NCBI GenBank assembly: GCA_937899905.1
Contig: CALCCF010000026.1
Coordinates: 1 to 64,000, forward strand
Length of the DNA stretch: 64,000 nt
Source of the DNA: an uncultured Phycisphaeraceae bacterium
GTDB lineage: Bacteria; Planctomycetota; Phycisphaerae; Phycisphaerales; UBA1924
Direction of reading: 5' to 3'
The position numbers and the translations under genes are program-made. The notes under the pieces were generated by a model that did no database searches, had not been told where the DNA came from, and saw nothing but the letters and a program-made list of their open reading frames with translations. This document shows positions 25,913 to 34,246 of this stretch, piece by piece; positions within the stretch are counted from its first letter, which is position 1; every line of letters starts with the position of its first letter.

Positions 25913-26743
25913 ATGACCGTGCAAGACCGCATCGCCGAGTACGGGGATCGCCTAACCCCCACCGATCGCCGAATCGCCGAGGCGGTTTCCAGCGACCCAA
26001 CGTTGCTCGCCTTCGGCACCGTATCGGACCTTGCCGCCCGCTCGGGCGCCAGCCGGCCTTCGATCGTGCGATTCGCGACCAGGTTGGGGTTCTCGGGCTA
26101 CACGGAACTGCAGGATTGGGTCCGCGAGGCGATGTCCGAGCAGTTGTCGAGCCCGAGCGCCCGTATCCGGCAGCATTCGACCGAGGCCGACGGCTCCCGG
26201 GACACCATGATCGACGCGCTGCAGCACGTGTTCGACGTACTCGATGACGCCAAGCTGCGGACGATGGCCGAGCCCATCGTCAGCGCCCAGCGTGTGTATG
26301 TGCTGTCCGGTGAGACCTCGATGGCGGGGGCCCGGGCGCTGCAGAGCGGGCTGAGCATGGTGCGGCCCAGCGTCCTGCTCGTTCATGCGCACTCGGTTGG
26401 TCGCGACTTGAGCGGTGCGGGGCCCGGCGATACGGCCGTCGTCTTCGACTTCGCCCGGTACCGGCGCAGCGCCGTGACGGCGACGCGTACGCTCGCGAGC
26501 CTGGGCGTGACGATCGTTGCGTTGACCGACGGCCCGCTTTCGCCTCTCGCGGCAGTTGCGGACCATTGGTGCGAGCTACGGGTGCCTGCGGTCGGGCCCT
26601 TCGATAGTTCCGGTCCTGCCGTCGCCGCCGCCGAGTTGCTGATCGCGCGTGTAACCGCCGACCTGGGTGAGGCCGCCCGCGAACGCATCGATCAACTCGA
26701 GACTGTTTGGCGTGCGACAGGAACTTTCATCGACGAGCCGTAG
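25913..26743 (+). CDS. MurR/RpiR-family transcriptional regulator
   Basis: 276 residues from ATG 25913 (GTG 25871 would add 14 residues). The N-terminal helix-turn-helix (residues about 1-75: RIAEYGDRLTPTDRRIAEAV, FGTVSDLAARSGASRPSIVRFATRLGFSGYTEL) is typical RpiR. The C-terminal SIS domain (about 120-250: VYVLSGETSMAGARALQSGL, DTAVVFDFARYRRSAVTATRTLASLG) senses phosphosugars in known members. Divergent from the kamA-like operon with a palindrome between them, it is the likely local regulator. Why a SIS-type sensor would control an amino-acid route is unclear. Confidence 0.85.
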   Translation: MTVQDRIAEYGDRLTPTDRRIAEAVSSDPTLLAFGTVSDLAARSGASRPSIVRFATRLGFSGYTELQDWVREAMSEQLSSPSARIRQHSTEADGSRDTMIDALQHVFDVLDDAKLRTMAEPIVSAQRVYVLSGETSMAGARALQSGLSMVRPSVLLVHAHSVGRDLSGAGPGDTAVVFDFARYRRSAVTATRTLASLGVTIVALTDGPLSPLAAVADHWCELRVPAVGPFDSSGPAVAAAELLIARVTADLGEAARERIDQLETVWRATGTFIDEP

Positions 26744-27088
26744 GTGCGATGGCATCTCGCCTCCCGACGGATGTCTCTTTGCGGCCTAGTCGATCCGCTG
26801 GAGCTGGATGTACCTGCTCCGTAGGACCGTGATGTAGATCAGGGCTAGTGGTTGACGTCACCCCGTTGCTGATGGCATGCAGCGAAACACGACCGGCTGG
26901 GTGCTGGGTTCCGGTAGAACCGGTTGGTCGGTGATGGGATGCTGTCCTTACTTGTGTGAGCGACTCGGCTGTAGAGGATCGAATTGAGGCTCTAACGACC
27001 CCAGACGTGCGTCGCGAAGGCGGTAGCAAGAAGCTCGCACGCTCGTTCTCTGTTGCGTTCGACCATGAGAACCGCCCGAGTGACTCGG
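26744..27088. other. Non-coding gap
   Basis: 345 bases after rpiR with no convincing gene on either strand. A hairpin CCGGT/ACCGG around AGA sits near 26912-26924 without a following T run. The base composition is closer to balanced than in the flanking genes. Confidence 0.4.
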
Positions 27089-28330
27089 CTAGTCGTCTGC
27101 TGGCGCGGCCGCATACGGACCGTCGAACATGGCTTCGAGAGTCTCCTGCAAGCGCGCCTTCACGATGGTTGCGACTTCCGACGGATCGAGATGTTCAGAG
27201 ATGCCCGAGAAACTCCGATCGCGAATTCCCTCGAGCGTCGCTCCAGTGACCTCGCTTGGATGCTGCTGCTTTCGCTTGATCGTGAACTGCGCTGCGGACT
27301 GGCGCGCGGCGGGTGGACTTCCCCACGCGTGCCAGTACAGGTGCTGCATGGACTCGAGCGTCGGTAACAGCCGTGCCCAGAACTCTGCATCGATGCCCTG
27401 CTCGATCGCGAGCAGGGCAAACTCGGCAAACAAGAAGATTGCGGGCCCATCCGGCGCCGCCTCCGCAACGAGTAGGTCTTTGTGGTACGCGACGGTCGAT
27501 CCGGTGGCGTCAGTGAGCCGCGTCAGGAGTTCGCCTTTCGCAAACCGCTCGAACGCGAGTCCGAGCGGATGTCCGCGGAGCGTGCCGCCTTCGTGCCACT
27601 CGGGAAAGAAGCGTTGGATGATGCACCGCTGGATGTCGGAGAGGAAGGCTACCAATCGCCTATGCTCGGGCTTGAGCGGAGCGCTGTAGCCCATCCCCTG
27701 ACGCGCGAGCACCCGAGCCGAGAGGTGCTGGAAGATCTCATGGACCGCCCAGACACGGAAGCCAATCTCTTCCTTGCCCACTTCGAGACCGTCTTTCAGT
27801 GCCGCTGCCGGCCAGTTCCGAAGGAAGGGCTCGTGGGTCTGGACCTCGTACTGCATGAAGAACCAGGCGGCATGGTCTGGCCCGGGAGGCTGCGGGTGGT
27901 TGTCGAGAACCGCCGAACTCGCGGCGAGCATGTAGGAACGGGGCTGTGACACACCGGGCGGAAGGGCGGGCTCTTCATCGAGCAGCGCTCCGGTCGCTTC
28001 GGGCTGCCACTCGGGCTCGACTCGTGCCTCGTAGCGCGGCCGATTGAGGGCCCATTCCAGGTCGATCGGTGTGATGCTCTGGCCTTCGCCATCGGTCACC
28101 TCGAGGACGAGCCGGGCGTGTCCCGGGACGTCATCGATCCGGCTGGAACACACGAGGCAGCAGGCCGAGCCGAAGCGCTCGAGCAGAAGTTCTCCAAGTT
28201 CGCCCGATTCCGAGTCGTCATCGGCGCGCCGCAGGCTGGCGCGTGTCGCCCGCTTGGGGTGGTCGTACTTGAAACGCAAGATACGATCTACTCCGCGGTC
28301 GGGCACCTCGGTCATGCGGTCACCTCGCAC
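27089..28330 (-). CDS. Protein of unknown function, last gene of the kinase operon
   Basis: A 413-residue soluble protein with no signal peptide or membrane segment. It begins with a basic stretch (RILRFKYDHPKRATRASLRR), then a segment with Cys-Cys (SACCLVCSSRIDDVPGHARL), followed by a mixed alpha/beta body with many Trp and His residues (HAAWFFMQYEVQTHEPFLRNWP, FRVWAVHEIFQHLSARVL). No family is recognised. It overlaps the upstream 146-residue gene by 19 bases and is therefore co-expressed with the kinase/FGE gene. The start is ATG 28330, or ATG 28315 (residue 6). Confidence 0.6.
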   Translation of the reverse strand: MRGDRMTEVPDRGVDRILRFKYDHPKRATRASLRRADDDSESGELGELLLERFGSACCLVCSSRIDDVPGHARLVLEVTDGEGQSITPIDLEWALNRPRYEARVEPEWQPEATGALLDEEPALPPGVSQPRSYMLAASSAVLDNHPQPPGPDHAAWFFMQYEVQTHEPFLRNWPAAALKDGLEVGKEEIGFRVWAVHEIFQHLSARVLARQGMGYSAPLKPEHRRLVAFLSDIQRCIIQRFFPEWHEGGTLRGHPLGLAFERFAKGELLTRLTDATGSTVAYHKDLLVAEAAPDGPAIFLFAEFALLAIEQGIDAEFWARLLPTLESMQHLYWHAWGSPPAARQSAAQFTIKRKQQHPSEVTGATLEGIRDRSFSGISEHLDPSEVATIVKARLQETLEAMFDGPYAAAPADD

Positions 28331-28752
28331 GCTCTGAGGTACACGTAAATTGTCCCGTGGTACTGCACGTTCTGGACCTGGGTGCTTACCTTATCCGTCC
28401 ATCCGCCGCTCGGCGGCGGAGTATCTGGGACGATGATGGCGGTCGCCTCATGCCCGCCGTCATTGGTCGGCCGCCAGCGATCCTGATTCGTTGATGTTGC
28501 CCCCGTGTTGGTGTCCAGGCTTGCGCAGCCAATATCGGTGGCGATCCATCCGGCCACGACCTCGATCGCGGCCTCGCAATTGGCCGCGTCCGCCTGGGTC
28601 ATGGCGAAGAACTTGTCCGATGATCGAGTATTCTGCAGGCCGAGCATTGCGGCGTGGAGGGCAGCGTCAATCGATGGCCGGATCAGCGGCGACGCCTGCT
28701 TGTAGTCGTCGCATTCGACATACGGCGTGGCCAAGACAATAAAATCACTCAT
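28312..28752 (-). CDS. Small protein of unknown function, co-transcribed with the kinase
   Basis: A 146-residue protein with no signal peptide. The first half is helical (SDFIVLATPYVECDDY, AALHAAMLGLQNTRSSDKFFAMTQADAANC, EAAIEVVAGWIATDIG); the second is beta-rich and ends TIYVYLRACEVTA. No known domain is recognised. Its start overlaps the kinase stop by four bases, and its end overlaps the next gene by 19 bases, so it is the middle gene of a tight set. A partner or substrate of the kinase is possible but not shown. Confidence 0.6.
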   Translation of the reverse strand: MSDFIVLATPYVECDDYKQASPLIRPSIDAALHAAMLGLQNTRSSDKFFAMTQADAANCEAAIEVVAGWIATDIGCASLDTNTGATSTNQDRWRPTNDGGHEATAIIVPDTPPPSGGWTDKVSTQVQNVQYHGTIYVYLRACEVTA

Positions 28753-30962
28753 CGTTCGTTCCTTGTGGATTGCGGTGGGGGTGTCAGGCTACGGGCGGCT
28801 CGTAGGCCAACCCGGAAGGAGTGTGCGCTCACGGGAAGCGTCTTGTGCTGCGTTAGATCTACTGCGGGGAACGGATCGGACCAGTCCAGGCCGCGGTACA
28901 CCGGATTTCCATCGAGCAGCGTACTCGTCCACTCGCCAGCGTTCCCGAGTGTATGGAGGATTGGTGTTCCATCAGACCTCAGGTCTAGCGCAGCAACTTC
29001 GACGGTTGCTCCGGTGTATGCCACGAGCTGATCGCGCCACGCGCTCGAGTTGGCCAAGGCCGGATCGGGCAGGGCGACGGCGTCGTTCATTGGTGCCTCG
29101 TCGCCCCAGGGGAACCGGGCTCCCTCCGGGCCGCGAGTGCCCGCGTCCCACTCTGCGCTGGTGGGCAGGCGCTTCCCTACCCACGCCGCGTAGGCCGCCG
29201 CATCGGTGATCGTGATCTTGACGACGGGCCGGTCGCTCAGGTCGATGCCCCGGATGGCAGCTGGTCGATCGGGGTGGTTGAGGTCCAGTATGAGATCCCA
29301 ATGGGTCGGCGGCGGATGGCCCGTTGCTCGTAGGAAGGCCGCGTACTCGCTGTTGCTGACTTCGTGTACGTCGATCGCGAACGGTGCAAACTCCTGCACG
29401 CGCTCGGCGAGTGGCCCGCTCGCGAAGCCTGGTTCCCCGACACGGTATCGCCCAGGCGCGACGGGATGCATGTCGATCGGTGGATCCGCGTCGAGCAAGC
29501 GCACGAGATAGTCGATTCGTCCTTCGCCGGTAGCGGGCGGTTCCAGTGGGTCTCGCTCGAACGCGCGCACGGAGACTGTGCGAGTCTTCGCTGGATCGAT
29601 CAGCAGATCCAGCTCGCCGAACGCGCCATCAGGCTCGACAATTGTGACCCGGTACATGCCCGCTGGATATCGGCGGGTGAGCGGGAGTGCGCGCGCCGTA
29701 GGCCAGGCCTCGAGCTCTCCCGTCTCGGGATCTGATCGCCGTATGTGCACCACGGATCCCGAGATGTCGGCGTCGATCCTGACCCGAACCAGCGACTGGT
29801 TCGCGATCGACCGTGCCCACACCCCCAGGAAGACGGAGACGCCGACCAAGGCCACGATCACGAACGCGGTCAAGGTGAGCCGGTGCGTCCGAACCTTGCG
29901 CAGCCCACGCCGCGAGAGGCTGGGGGGGCGCGCCAGGATTGGTTCGTCGAGCCTCCAGGATCGGAGGTCCGCCGCGAGTTGGATCGCGGACTGATAGCGG
30001 TCCCGCGGGCGCTTCTCCAGAGCCTTGTGGCAGATCGTCGCGAGATCTCGCGGGATCCATGGACAAACCGACCGTACGGTGGGCGGATCGACGGTCCGGA
30101 GCTCGTGGAGAACCTGGAGCGTGGTGTCGCCGTCGAATGGCCGCTGCCCCGTCAAGAGTTCGTACAGGACGACGCCGAGCGAGAAGATGTCCGACCGGTG
30201 ATCGACGACGGCGCTCTCTGCCGACGCCTGCTCTGGGCTCATGTACTGGGGCGTACCCGGAATGTCGCCTTCCAGCGTCAAGGGCACGGCTGATGCCATG
30301 CGCGCGATGCCGAAATCGGTGAGCTTGGGCTTGCCCTCAGCATCGAGGAGGATGTTGGAGGGCTTCACATCACGGTGGATGACCGGCGGAACCTGCGTGT
30401 GCGCGGACTCGAGGGCGCTTGCGATCCGTTCGACGAAGGAGGCGACCTGTCGCGTGTGCCGACGCTGCGCTGCGGCCCCGCGTTGTGGAGGCGGGTGTTG
30501 GGTGAGCCAGTCCGCGAGTGTGCCGCCGTCCAGGTACTCCATCGCGATGAAGTGCTTACCAGCGCTCTCGCCGTACTGGAACACGCGTGCGACCGCTGGA
30601 TTGTCGATCTGCCCGGCCGCTCGCGCCTCGTTGTAGAAGCGGGCGCGGGCCGTCTCCGAGCCCGTGTAGCGGTCCGCGAGGACCTTGAGCGCGATTTGGC
30701 GATCGAGGATCTCATCGTGGGCTAGGTAGACCACGCCCATCCCGCCCTCGGCGAGCTTGCGGATGACGCGAAACTCCCGTACAGCCTCGGGAGCTCCGTC
30801 CGGCCCGTCACCCCCGCGACTCGAGTGGAGAGCGAGGAGCCGTTCGATCCTCGCCTTCTGGTCCGCGTCTTCGCAGGCTCCGAGAAGGAACGGTTCGCGG
30901 TCCTCTGGGGCGAGATCCAGTGCCGCGAGGAAGATCTCCTTTTCGCTCGAGCCGCTGTTCAA
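28749..30962 (-). CDS. Hanks-type Ser/Thr kinase with membrane anchor and external FGE-sulfatase domain
   Basis: A 737-residue protein. The kinase domain (about 63-340) is complete: glycine loop LAEGGMGVVYLAHD, Lys93 in ALKVL, HRDVKPSN (Asp198), DFG (Asp217), GTPQYMSPEQ and DIFSLGVVLYELLTG. A single membrane helix follows at about 361-384, then a beta-rich linker. From about residue 505 it has a formylglycine-generating-enzyme-like (SUMF1) domain: FAIDVHEVSNSEYAAFL, GKRLPTSAEWDAGTRGPEGARFPWGDE, GNAGEWTSTLLDG and SFRVGLRAARS. The inside kinase and outside FGE fold make it a receptor-type signalling protein. It sits 85 bases downstream of the ECF sigma gene, a pairing known in planctomycetes. 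Confidence 0.9.
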   Translation of the reverse strand: MNSGSSEKEIFLAALDLAPEDREPFLLGACEDADQKARIERLLALHSSRGGDGPDGAPEAVREFRVIRKLAEGGMGVVYLAHDEILDRQIALKVLADRYTGSETARARFYNEARAAGQIDNPAVARVFQYGESAGKHFIAMEYLDGGTLADWLTQHPPPQRGAAAQRRHTRQVASFVERIASALESAHTQVPPVIHRDVKPSNILLDAEGKPKLTDFGIARMASAVPLTLEGDIPGTPQYMSPEQASAESAVVDHRSDIFSLGVVLYELLTGQRPFDGDTTLQVLHELRTVDPPTVRSVCPWIPRDLATICHKALEKRPRDRYQSAIQLAADLRSWRLDEPILARPPSLSRRGLRKVRTHRLTLTAFVIVALVGVSVFLGVWARSIANQSLVRVRIDADISGSVVHIRRSDPETGELEAWPTARALPLTRRYPAGMYRVTIVEPDGAFGELDLLIDPAKTRTVSVRAFERDPLEPPATGEGRIDYLVRLLDADPPIDMHPVAPGRYRVGEPGFASGPLAERVQEFAPFAIDVHEVSNSEYAAFLRATGHPPPTHWDLILDLNHPDRPAAIRGIDLSDRPVVKITITDAAAYAAWVGKRLPTSAEWDAGTRGPEGARFPWGDEAPMNDAVALPDPALANSSAWRDQLVAYTGATVEVAALDLRSDGTPILHTLGNAGEWTSTLLDGNPVYRGLDWSDPFPAVDLTQHKTLPVSAHSFRVGLRAARSLTPPPQSTRNER

Positions 30963-31047
30963 CGTCGCGTCCTTTGCGGGAGCCGGCTGACTCCTTGGCG
31001 TACCACCGCGAGCGTTCCGGTGGTGTGCGCGCCCGAGGGGGTTCTTT

Positions 31048-31623
31048 TCACCGGTCGGTCTGCTCGCGAAGCCAGGCGATCGCGTAGCCCAGATCCCTGC
31101 GAACCGTGTGCAGCGATAGGCCGGTCAGGTCCGAGATCTCGCGGAGTGTGCGGCCGCTGTACACCCGGTGTTCCAGGATCCTCGCCGACTGCTCGTCCTC
31201 CTGTCGCAACGCTTCGAGCGCGTCATCGAGCTCCAAGGCATCGATTTGCAGGCATTCCTCGCCAGTTGGTACATCGATGAGGGGCTGACGCTCTCGGTCA
31301 CCCCCGCGCTTCTTGGCCGTGGCCTGTCGAGCCAGATCCGCGAATGCATCGCGCATCGCGCGGCCGAGTAAGTAGAAGAAGTGTGCCCGGTCCTCGGGGG
31401 CCAGAGACTCGCGACCGAGGAGTCGGAGGCACGCTTCGTTGGCGAGCTCGGTCCCCGACAGCGAAGCGCTGCGGATCGACAGCCCATTGAGCTTCGCCTG
31501 TGCGATCCGGCGAACCTCGGGGTGGACCTGGGCCCAGAGCTGTTCGCTCGCACCCGGCTCTCCTGCACGAGATCGCTGGATGAGCGAAGTAATCGTTCCC
31601 GGATTGGTGCCCCCGGTCGTCAT
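31048..31623 (-). CDS. ECF-type RNA polymerase sigma factor (Sigma70_ECF family)
   Basis: A 191-residue protein of the PF07638/TIGR02999 type: region 2 is LWAQVHPEVRRIAQAKL, LSGTELANEACLRLLGRE, then HFFYLLGRAMRDAFADLARQATAKKRGG. Region 4 is ILEHRVYSGRTLREISDLTGLSLHTVRRDLGYAIAWLREQ with a clear helix-turn-helix. Such factors are frequent in planctomycetes and often lie beside Hanks kinases, which are thought to control them by phosphorylation. No anti-sigma gene is present. It is the first gene of the kinase operon. Confidence 0.9.
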   Translation of the reverse strand: MTTGGTNPGTITSLIQRSRAGEPGASEQLWAQVHPEVRRIAQAKLNGLSIRSASLSGTELANEACLRLLGRESLAPEDRAHFFYLLGRAMRDAFADLARQATAKKRGGDRERQPLIDVPTGEECLQIDALELDDALEALRQEDEQSARILEHRVYSGRTLREISDLTGLSLHTVRRDLGYAIAWLREQTDR

Positions 31624-31775
31624 TGCGAGTCATGTTAGCCCACCACGACATTATTTTGGAAGTGCGCGCATGCGGCCTGGTAGATTGCGGTGGAGCGGTG
31701 ACAAGGAGTTCGTCCGGCTGTCGATCCACGGGCGACCGGCTCCCCCTCGCCTTTCGAGCAGTCCCGTCCCCCGTC

Positions 31776-31814
31776 GGACAGTGAGGCCGGACAGCGAGGC
31801 CGGACAGCGAGGCC
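31776..31814 (+). repeat. Three 13-base tandem repeats
   Basis: GGACAGTGAGGCC, then two copies of GGACAGCGAGGCC, at 31776, 31789 and 31802. They lie in the 269-base divergent region between the ECF sigma gene and the lipoprotein gene, about 80 bases before the latter. They may bind a regulator or be a replication-slippage tract. Confidence 0.8.
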
Positions 31815-31892
31815 GGGCCGCGATCGTTCATGGGGCATCGTCGAATTGAACATGCGTGCGACTGGGCGCGGATTCCCAGAGAAAGGCGAGTG

Positions 31893-33149
31893 ATGTTACG
31901 TGTCCGGTCGAATTTGCGAGTGGCGGTGGTCGTTGTGCCGGTTCTTACCCTGGGTGCTTGTGCCGGTCTGCCCAATTCGTTCGACCGCAAGGGCGAGCGC
32001 GTCCAATTGAACCTCCTCACCTACGACCAGCTGGAGGCGTATCCCCAGCGGGCCAACTGGCGCGAGGGGAACCCGCGTAAGACCGAGTTCGAGGCAACCC
32101 TTGCATCCATCCTGCCGGAAGAGCGGCTGAATTCGGCCGAAGCGTACAGCCCGATCGAAGAGGGGGCTCGAACCGAGAGCGTGGCGATCGCGGCAGCGGC
32201 GATCCCCCTGGTTGCCGGATTCGTCATCGATACCGTGCAGAGCGAGCTCTCGAAGGATGCCAAGCGATACGAAGCGCAGTTCGGCTCGGTGACCTACCAC
32301 TACAGCTTCTGGACAATCGATGCTCTGGGCGAGCAACCGATTGAGTCCGAGGCTGAGCGCCGGTTGTACGAGTTCATGGCCGGGGAGATCGATCAAGCCG
32401 TCGAGGAGCGCCTCGTAGCGATTCCCAAGTCGCTGATTGCGGGCGAGTCAGCCCGCCCGGTACCGGTCGATGATCTGGTTGAAACGGTGCAGAACGATCC
32501 GGATAGCGATTGGGGCACCACGTCTGAGATGATCCGCCGATCCGGAGAGCTCCAGGAGACCCTGTTGGCGGGGCGCTCCACGCTGCGTCCGACCTTCGCA
32601 GGATTCGAGGTGATCCGCCGGACCAGCAAGTCCGATCCCGCGTTCCGCTTCGTTGGAGCGTTCGTACCATCGCGCGCCGATCCTCGGCTGTTCCTGATCC
32701 GTCCCCTGTTCCTTGAGGTGGATTCCTCGAAGGCGAAGGTCGCGAAGACCGACGGCGCGTCGCTGACCATCGAACTGGACATGGAACTCGTTGGATCGTG
32801 GCTCGCGAAGAACGACGCCTTCCAGACCGCAACGCTGGCAACGGCCAAGTGGGCCTGGTCTGGTTTCGATATGACCTCCGAAGACCACTTCATTTGCGCG
32901 GACTTCGCGGACCCGGACGGCGGCCAGATCGACGGTCCGCACATCGCCGGGTGGTTCCCGGGTGTGCCCCGGTCGAAGGACATCCCCGGCCGTGACCCGG
33001 GCGCACCGCACGGCGGCGCGTTCCGGCTTGCCATCAACGTGACCGAACGCGACGAGAGCAAGGCGCCGCAGTACCTTGAGCGGGCAGCAAAGCTGCTTGG
33101 AGACAACAAGGAACAGATCATCAAGCAACTCCAGAGTGCGGTGCAGTAG
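31893..33149 (+). CDS. Lipoprotein of unknown function
   Basis: 418 residues from ATG 31893 (GGCGAG upstream). The N-terminus is a lipoprotein signal (NLRVAVVVVPVLTLGACAG, lipobox LGAC). Residues about 87-107 form a second short hydrophobic stretch (VAIAAAAIPLVAGFVIDTV). The body is mixed alpha/beta with TFAGFEVIRRTSKSDPAFRFVGAF and LTIELDMELVGSWL. No family is recognised. The protease gene starts two bases after its stop, so the two are co-translated. It may be exported with, or target the same compartment as, the protease. Confidence 0.65.
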   Translation: MLRVRSNLRVAVVVVPVLTLGACAGLPNSFDRKGERVQLNLLTYDQLEAYPQRANWREGNPRKTEFEATLASILPEERLNSAEAYSPIEEGARTESVAIAAAAIPLVAGFVIDTVQSELSKDAKRYEAQFGSVTYHYSFWTIDALGEQPIESEAERRLYEFMAGEIDQAVEERLVAIPKSLIAGESARPVPVDDLVETVQNDPDSDWGTTSEMIRRSGELQETLLAGRSTLRPTFAGFEVIRRTSKSDPAFRFVGAFVPSRADPRLFLIRPLFLEVDSSKAKVAKTDGASLTIELDMELVGSWLAKNDAFQTATLATAKWAWSGFDMTSEDHFICADFADPDGGQIDGPHIAGWFPGVPRSKDIPGRDPGAPHGGAFRLAINVTERDESKAPQYLERAAKLLGDNKEQIIKQLQSAVQ

Positions 33150-33151
33150 CG

Positions 33152-33826
33152 ATGCCCCCCGGCCGTCACAGTGTTGCGCCCCTGATCCGAGCCGCCGCAC
33201 TGCTCGTCGACGGCGGCGAGGCCCCGTGCCCAGAGCGGCTGAGGTCCGACGCCGAAGCCACGAGGCGGAACAACGCGGGCTGGCTTCACGCCCCCGGCGT
33301 TCTGGGGGTTGGCATAGGCCGACGCGTTTGTGGTGGGGAGACGCTCGAAGAACTCGTCCTCACGGTGTTCGTGCGGCACAAGCAAATGCCAGTTGACGCA
33401 AGCTCGAGGGTCCCAAAGTGGATCCGCATACCGGGCTTGAAGGAGCGTGTGCGCACCGACGTGGAGCCCCTTGGCGATCTCCGCCCCGAGACCAATCTGG
33501 CTCGTGTGAGACCGATCCAGCCTGGCTACAGCGTCGCCCATCCAAAGGCAGCGCCCGGTTCTATCGGGTGCTTGCTCCGAGAACGGAGCACGGATGAACT
33601 CTACATCCTCAGCAATTCGCATGTGCTCGCGGACTCGGGCGTCGGGCGACGCGACGCGTGGGTGCTGCAGCCGGCGGCGGGTGATTGTTCGCGTACGAGC
33701 CGTTCCCGCGTGGCAAAGCTCGCGGATTGGATACCGTTTCGCTACTCACTTGCGCTCTACAACAACGAGGTGGACGCAGCGATTGCCGGTCCGATCGACC
33801 GGGATGACGCAACGAGCTTCATCTAG
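33152..33826 (+). CDS. Trypsin-like serine protease, N-terminal part ended by an in-frame TAG
   Basis: 224 residues from ATG 33152, two bases after the lipoprotein stop. No signal peptide is evident. LHAPGVLGVGIGRR and PGSIGCLLRE lead to the catalytic His157 in LSNSHVLAD and Asp208 in EVDAAIAGP. Translation stops at TAG 33824-33826 before the catalytic Ser. The same frame then continues with ESGVPAGIARAS and the rest of the protease fold, including GGDSG. So the gene is either broken by a nonsense mutation, read through, or makes two pieces that assemble. By itself this fragment cannot be an active protease. Confidence 0.7.
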   Translation: MPPGRHSVAPLIRAAALLVDGGEAPCPERLRSDAEATRRNNAGWLHAPGVLGVGIGRRVCGGETLEELVLTVFVRHKQMPVDASSRVPKWIRIPGLKERVRTDVEPLGDLRPETNLARVRPIQPGYSVAHPKAAPGSIGCLLRERSTDELYILSNSHVLADSGVGRRDAWVLQPAAGDCSRTSRSRVAKLADWIPFRYSLALYNNEVDAAIAGPIDRDDATSFI

Positions 33827-33835
33827 GAGAGCGGT

Positions 33836-34219
33836 GTGCCCGCCGGGATTGCCAGGGCGAGCCGTGTGGGGGGCTGCGTCCAGAAGAGTGGCCGCACGAC
33901 GGGACAGACCGTTGGCGAAGTGAAGCACGTGGGCTGCCGCCTCTCGCTCGAGTACAAGCGACGCGGCCGGCGTGGCATGCATCGCGTCGGCTTTAGCGGG
34001 CTTGTCCGTTGCACATCGTTCACCGAGGGTGGCGATAGCGGGGCCGTGGTCCTGAATCGGGCGCGCCGCGTCGTTGGTCTCCATGTCGCAGGGTCGAGAT
34101 CGAGCAGCTTCTTCTGTCCGATCCAGTCGGTGATTGACGCGTTCGACGAGCGGGGATGGGACCTCGAGGTTGTCACCACCAAGTCTGCCCGCCGCCGCCC
34201 AAGCACGCTTCCCTGCTAG
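33836..34219 (+). CDS. Trypsin-like serine protease, C-terminal part with the catalytic Ser
   Basis: Up to 127 residues from GTG 33836, in the same frame as the preceding fragment and nine bases after its stop codon. QKSGRTTGQTVGEV and SFTEGGDSGAVVLN (Ser68) are the standard end of a trypsin-like domain, followed by GLHVAGSRSSSFFCPIQSVIDAF. A ribosome site (GGAGAG) happens to lie about eight bases before GTG 33836, so separate translation is possible. The two parts together have the full His-Asp-Ser triad and the length of one enzyme (about 355 residues). Confidence 0.65.
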   Translation: MPAGIARASRVGGCVQKSGRTTGQTVGEVKHVGCRLSLEYKRRGRRGMHRVGFSGLVRCTSFTEGGDSGAVVLNRARRVVGLHVAGSRSSSFFCPIQSVIDAFDERGWDLEVVTTKSARRRPSTLPC

Positions 34220-34246
34220 AGAGCCATCGTGATCCAGGAGCCACAC

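Noticed and set aside
25797-26000. N-terminal extension of the KamA-like protein by 68 residues
   Set aside because: The extension overlaps the divergent RpiR gene and promoter region and is Arg/Gly-rich; ATG 25796 matches the family start.
30963-31047. Small gene between kinase and sigma factor
   Set aside because: The 85-base gap has no start codon with a ribosome site on the minus strand; it is simply a spacer.
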